Part shown: one piece after another, positions 61,551 to 64,000 of the stretch
How the letters are laid out: every line of letters begins with the position of its first letter
Numbering within the stretch: the stretch's first letter is position 1
Position numbers and translations under genes: made by a program
The notes under the pieces: generated by a model
The model's input: only the letters and a program-made list of their open reading frames with translations
The model's database searches: none
What the model was told of the DNA's origin: nothing
Source of the DNA: Clostridiaceae bacterium
GTDB taxonomy: Bacteria > Bacillota > Clostridia > DSM-8532
NCBI GenBank assembly: GCA_012728015.1
Contig: JAAYFY010000093.1
Location: 1 to 64,000 of the forward strand
Direction: 5' to 3'
Length of the DNA stretch: 64,000 nt

Positions 61551-62789
61551 TCACCGTATTTCGTTTTGTATTACAAATTTCTTGCCCTGCCAGTTCCTGA
61601 ACTCCGCCTTGTCTTTTCCGATATAAAGAATGTAATTAGGGAGAATTGGCGTTTTCCCGAGCCCTTTCGGGCCGTTGACAATATAGGTGGGAATGGCCAT
61701 TCCCGATGTCCTTCCCCTTAAGGATTCCATGATCTCGAGCCCTTCTTCTACCCGTACCCAGAAATGGGACGTGCCCTTGACCGTCTTGGGATGGAAGATG
61801 TAATAGGGCTTCACCCGGATGGTAAGAAGCGCCTGGTTCAGCTTCCGGACCACAAACTTATCATTATTGACGCCGTTTAGCAGCACCATCTGGTTTCCAA
61901 GAGGTATACCGGCGTTGGCCAGCTTTTCGCAGGCGGCTTTAGCCTCCTCGGTGATCTCCCTGGGGTGGTTGAAATGGGTATTTACATATATGGGATGATA
62001 CTTTTTCAGCATGTTGGCCAGGTTGTCGGTAATCCTCTGGGGCAGTGTAACAGGCGTTCTGGTGCCAAACCTGATTATTTCCACATGCTCAATACCTCTC
62101 AGCTCTTTAAGCATCCATTCTATGGTGGCATCGTCGAGCATGAAGGCATCACCGCCGGTGATTAGCACATCCCTTATCTCTTTGTTGTTCCGCACATAAT
62201 CTATGGCCTTTTTCAGCTTATCCCGGGAAACGTGGGTGTCGTTCTCGCCGATAAGTCTCCTTCGCTGGCAGAACCTGCAATACATGCCGCATATATTTGT
62301 AACCTTGATAATCAGCCTGTCGGGATACCTCCTGGTGATAAGCTCCTCGGGAGTCCAGCCCTCCTCGTCCATGGGATCGAGTTCCCCCTGCTCATTAAGC
62401 TCCTCAAAGCATGGTATGGCCTGCCTCTTTACCCCGCAGTCCGGGTCATCGGGATCAATGACCGACAGATAATACGGGGATATTCCAAACCGGTATTTCT
62501 CGGTAACCTTCCTGATCTTTTGGGTTTCATCCTCGGACAGCCCAATAGCGTCACAAATATCCTCAACCCGTGTAAAGCGGTTCCTTAACTGCCATTTATA
62601 GTCGTTCCATTGTTCTTCGGAAGCGCCGAGCTGCTTCATTATTCTTTCCTTTTGCCGCGCGACCTTTTCCCTGTCCTGTAAGCCGGTTTTTATAGTGTGT
62701 TTGAGGCTTTCATAATCCCCGATACTGCGCCTTAGTTCGTCAAACCTGTCATAATCGGTCTTTTGGCCTGTTTTCATAGCGTTGTTCAT
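61551..62789 (-). CDS. eam: Glutamate 2,3-aminomutase (radical SAM/PLP)
   Basis: The 412-residue product belongs to the lysine 2,3-aminomutase family. The radical SAM cluster is C167, C171 and C174 (CGMYCRFC), and the PLP lysine is K379 in GPKGLGK. In lysine enzymes two aspartates (293 and 330 in C. subterminale) hold the side-chain amine. Here they are K335 (YIFHPK) and N372 (YIVN), spaced 37 residues apart as expected. Lys and Asn at these sites define glutamate 2,3-aminomutase, which makes beta-glutamate, a compatible solute. GGGAGG lies before the ATG at 62789. A c-di-AMP riboswitch and terminator precede it. Confidence 0.88.
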   Translation of the reverse strand: MNNAMKTGQKTDYDRFDELRRSIGDYESLKHTIKTGLQDREKVARQKERIMKQLGASEEQWNDYKWQLRNRFTRVEDICDAIGLSEDETQKIRKVTEKYRFGISPYYLSVIDPDDPDCGVKRQAIPCFEELNEQGELDPMDEEGWTPEELITRRYPDRLIIKVTNICGMYCRFCQRRRLIGENDTHVSRDKLKKAIDYVRNNKEIRDVLITGGDAFMLDDATIEWMLKELRGIEHVEIIRFGTRTPVTLPQRITDNLANMLKKYHPIYVNTHFNHPREITEEAKAACEKLANAGIPLGNQMVLLNGVNNDKFVVRKLNQALLTIRVKPYYIFHPKTVKGTSHFWVRVEEGLEIMESLRGRTSGMAIPTYIVNGPKGLGKTPILPNYILYIGKDKAEFRNWQGKKFVIQNEIR

Positions 62790-62811
62790 TTTCAACCTCC
62801 CTTCGTATATT

Positions 62812-62857
62812 AAAAAACAAAAGCGATTGACACTAACCACAGAGTGCAAATCGCTTT
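62812..62857 (-). terminator. Riboswitch expression-platform terminator
   Basis: On the minus strand AAAGCGATT pairs with AATCGCTTT around a loop of about 20 bases and is followed by TGTTTTTT. It lies between the aptamer and the aminomutase start, 23 bases before the ATG, as expected for an OFF switch. Confidence 0.85.
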
Positions 62858-62878
62858 AAAGGCAAAAATATCCCGTTC

Positions 62879-63020
62879 TCCCTTCAAAGCTTCCGAGGTT
62901 AGCTGACGGATTCGGGCCGAAAGGGCTTAGCCCTACCGGAGTATTTCCGGATTCACCCCACAGATTGGTTCCCCCGTATCCTGTTCCAAGATTATAGAAA
63001 ACAGGAATTCAGCACTTCAT
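62879..63020 (-). promoter_or_regulatory. c-di-AMP riboswitch (ydaO/yuaA class)
   Basis: Read on the minus strand the element has ACGGGGGAACC, then TGGGGTGAATCC, a variable hairpin, TAGGGCTAAGCCC, and the hallmark CCCGAATCCGTCAGCTAACCTCGG...GAAGGGAG. These blocks and their order match the ydaO/yuaA consensus as remembered. The 5' P1 strand is placed near 63011-63020. This RNA binds cyclic di-AMP and usually turns downstream genes off when bound. The 5' boundary is approximate. Confidence 0.93.
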
Positions 63021-63055
63021 AGGCTATACAGTTATATGTTGTATCGCCGTAGCTT

Positions 63056-63084
63056 ATTATACCGTATTTTGGGTTAATGGTCAA
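63056..63084 (-). promoter_or_regulatory. Sigma-A promoter for the riboswitch-aminomutase operon
   Basis: TTGACC (complement at 63079-63084) and a perfect TATAAT (complement at 63056-63061) are 17 bases apart. Transcription would begin about 30 bases upstream of the aptamer. Confidence 0.88.
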
Positions 63085-63141
63085 ATGATGTTCAGGAAAT
63101 GATTTGGGAGATTTGTCCGGCTGTATTACGGCAATCTGTGC

Positions 63142-63163
63142 AAAAAGCCGGTGTTACCCGACT
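63142..63163 (-). terminator. Terminator overlapping the spoIIID stop codon
   Basis: AGTCGG and CCGGCT (one G-U pair) close on a loop that contains the TAA of spoIIID. TTTTTG follows on the minus strand. Confidence 0.6.
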
Positions 63164-63417
63164 TTTCTGCCTTCCCTGCCATATTTCATCCTGGTCGCTT
63201 CGCCTCCGCGGATATGCCTTTCCGCTTTGTTCTCATCCAGTATCCTTTTTACCTGCCCTGCCATTAATGGGTCAAGTTTTGCGAGCCTTTCTGTTACATC
63301 CTTGTGCACCGTGCTTTTGCTGATTCCGAAATTCTGTGCAGCCGCTCGGACCGTAGTCCTGTTTTCAATGATGAAGCTTCCAAGCTCCAGGGCGCGTTCT
63401 TCTATGTAATGTCTCAT
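63154..63417 (-). CDS. spoIIID: Sporulation transcriptional regulator SpoIIID
   Basis: This mother-cell DNA-binding protein changes sigma-E and sigma-K gene expression. The 87-residue product begins MRHYIEERALELGSFIIENRTTVR. It has the helix-turn-helix AAQNFGISKSTVHKDVTERL and the basic tail region HIRGGEATRMKYGREGRKVG. Match to the Bacillus protein is strong along the whole length. The ATG at 63417 follows GGGAGG by 7 bases. It is separated from mbl by the riboswitch-aminomutase operon, unlike in Bacillus. Confidence 0.96.
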   Translation of the reverse strand: MRHYIEERALELGSFIIENRTTVRAAAQNFGISKSTVHKDVTERLAKLDPLMAGQVKRILDENKAERHIRGGEATRMKYGREGRKVG

Positions 63418-63797
63418 GCGCCTGCCTCCCGCACGCGCCGATACCACGGCTTAAATGTCCCGATACTATCTATATGTGCATGGCTAGTACGCTATACCCC
63501 AAAACTCAATTATTGTGTTGTCCTTGTTTATGCGCATGAGAAAAGACCGCCGCGTTTTACGGTGAACTTTTCTTATGCCCGGCTCTGATACATCTGAAAG
63601 TGATTCTGAAAGTGATTCCGAAGATGGAGAGCCTGATTTGAAGATCACTTACTATCTACAAAGAAGTAATAGAAAAATACTTCAACTGATATGCCCCTAT
63701 GGCATATTATCGACACGCATCACATTTGCGGGTGAGTGGCAAAAGGAAGGTGGTGTCACCGCGATCAAAGCGTGGCAATCCCTTCCTGAGGGGATTT
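63418..63797. other. Gene-free stretch upstream of spoIIID
   Basis: No supported gene was found. A short tandem repeat lies near 63597-63620 (TCTGAAAGTGAT twice, then a decayed unit). A plus-strand frame through it (63575-63886) runs into the palindromic repeats and has no ribosome site. The spoIIID promoter should be near 63430-63500 but no clear consensus was identified. Confidence 0.45.
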
Positions 63798-63883
63798 TGC
63801 GAGATTGCTTCGTCACTTCGTTACTCGCAATGACATTTGGGTGTGTCATTGCTAGCCCGGCAAAGCCGGGCGCGGCAATCTCT
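63798..63883. repeat. Two adjacent palindromic REP/MITE-like repeats
   Basis: The first is TGCGAGATTGC...CTCGCAATGACA. The second is TGTCATTGC, then CCCGGCAAAGCCGGG and GCGGCAATCTCTT, in opposite order. A third start, ATTGTCATTTCGCAGCG, lies at the very end of the window (about 63984-64000). Confidence 0.75.
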
Positions 63884-64000
63884 TAAATTGGAAGCGCGAG
63901 GCGGGAGGTTAGAGGCTAGACTTCTTTGGCGCGGCTTTTCAGCCATTCTTATACTCCAACCTCTCACCTCTCGCCTCCAGGATTGTCATTTCGCAGCGAA

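Noticed and set aside
63575-63886. Plus-strand 103-codon frame with a Ser/Asp repeat
   Set aside because: The Ser/Asp part comes from a short DNA repeat, and the last third is translated palindromic repeat. No ribosome site was seen.

Overview
The window looks like a chromosomal segment of a Gram-positive, endospore-forming, probably motile and anaerobic member of the Clostridia. Spore genes (spoIIID, ypeB, a SleB-type hydrolase, a Spo0E-like phosphatase, a possible Cse60) sit beside flagellar genes (flgF, flgG, a FlgJ-like gene, fapA), a complete mreBCD/minCDE shape and division cluster, a fused acyl-CoA-dehydratase-type activase and a radical-SAM aminomutase. The genus cannot be named from the sequence. 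Most genes are on the minus strand.

Layout. 1-5.1 kb: a glycan operon (CDP-glucose synthesis plus three glycosyltransferases). 5.2-8 kb: a small possible sporulation gene, tRNA-Met and tRNA-Glu, a lipoprotein and an 8-oxoguanine glycosylase. 8.1-12.2 kb: fapA, a GAF-domain gene that appears broken, a STAS protein and DUF951. 12.2-13.4 kb: a gene-poor stretch with a possible 17-codon ORF, palindromic repeats and a 202-nt folded repeat whose second copy opens the window. 13.4-24.3 kb: yfbR, murA and two giant tandem fibronectin-III surface proteins. 24.5-28.5 kb: dnaD-dnaC and sleB-ypeB. 28.7-36 kb: a YhaN/YhaO-like pair, acpS, tRNA-Arg and a GH18 protein. 36.3-44.7 kb: maf-mreBCD-mrdA-minCDE, a divergent methylglyoxal-synthase-like gene and an M23-less membrane protein. 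45-51 kb: mecA, galU, bacteriohemerythrin, Spo0E-like, recR-ybaB, a ROK kinase and a phosphodiester glycosidase. 51-63.4 kb: flgJ, flgG, flgF, the activase, trpS, mbl, then the aminomutase operon and spoIIID.

The most interesting system is at 60.1-63.1 kb. A strong sigma-A-type promoter, a well-conserved c-di-AMP (ydaO/yuaA-class) riboswitch and an intrinsic terminator precede an aminomutase. Its two substrate-specificity positions are Lys and Asn, which marks it as a glutamate 2,3-aminomutase rather than a lysine one. Thirteen bases later comes a DRE-TIM synthase that may be a Re-citrate or homocitrate synthase. The inference is a c-di-AMP-repressed operon for the osmolyte beta-glutamate, possibly with its own carbon-supply enzyme. 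It lies inside what in Bacillus is a compact spoIIID-mbl-flhO-flhP block.

Palindromic repeats with TGTCATTGCGAG/CTCGCAATGACA ends recur at gene boundaries throughout. One supplies the last codons and stop of the 1435-residue activase.
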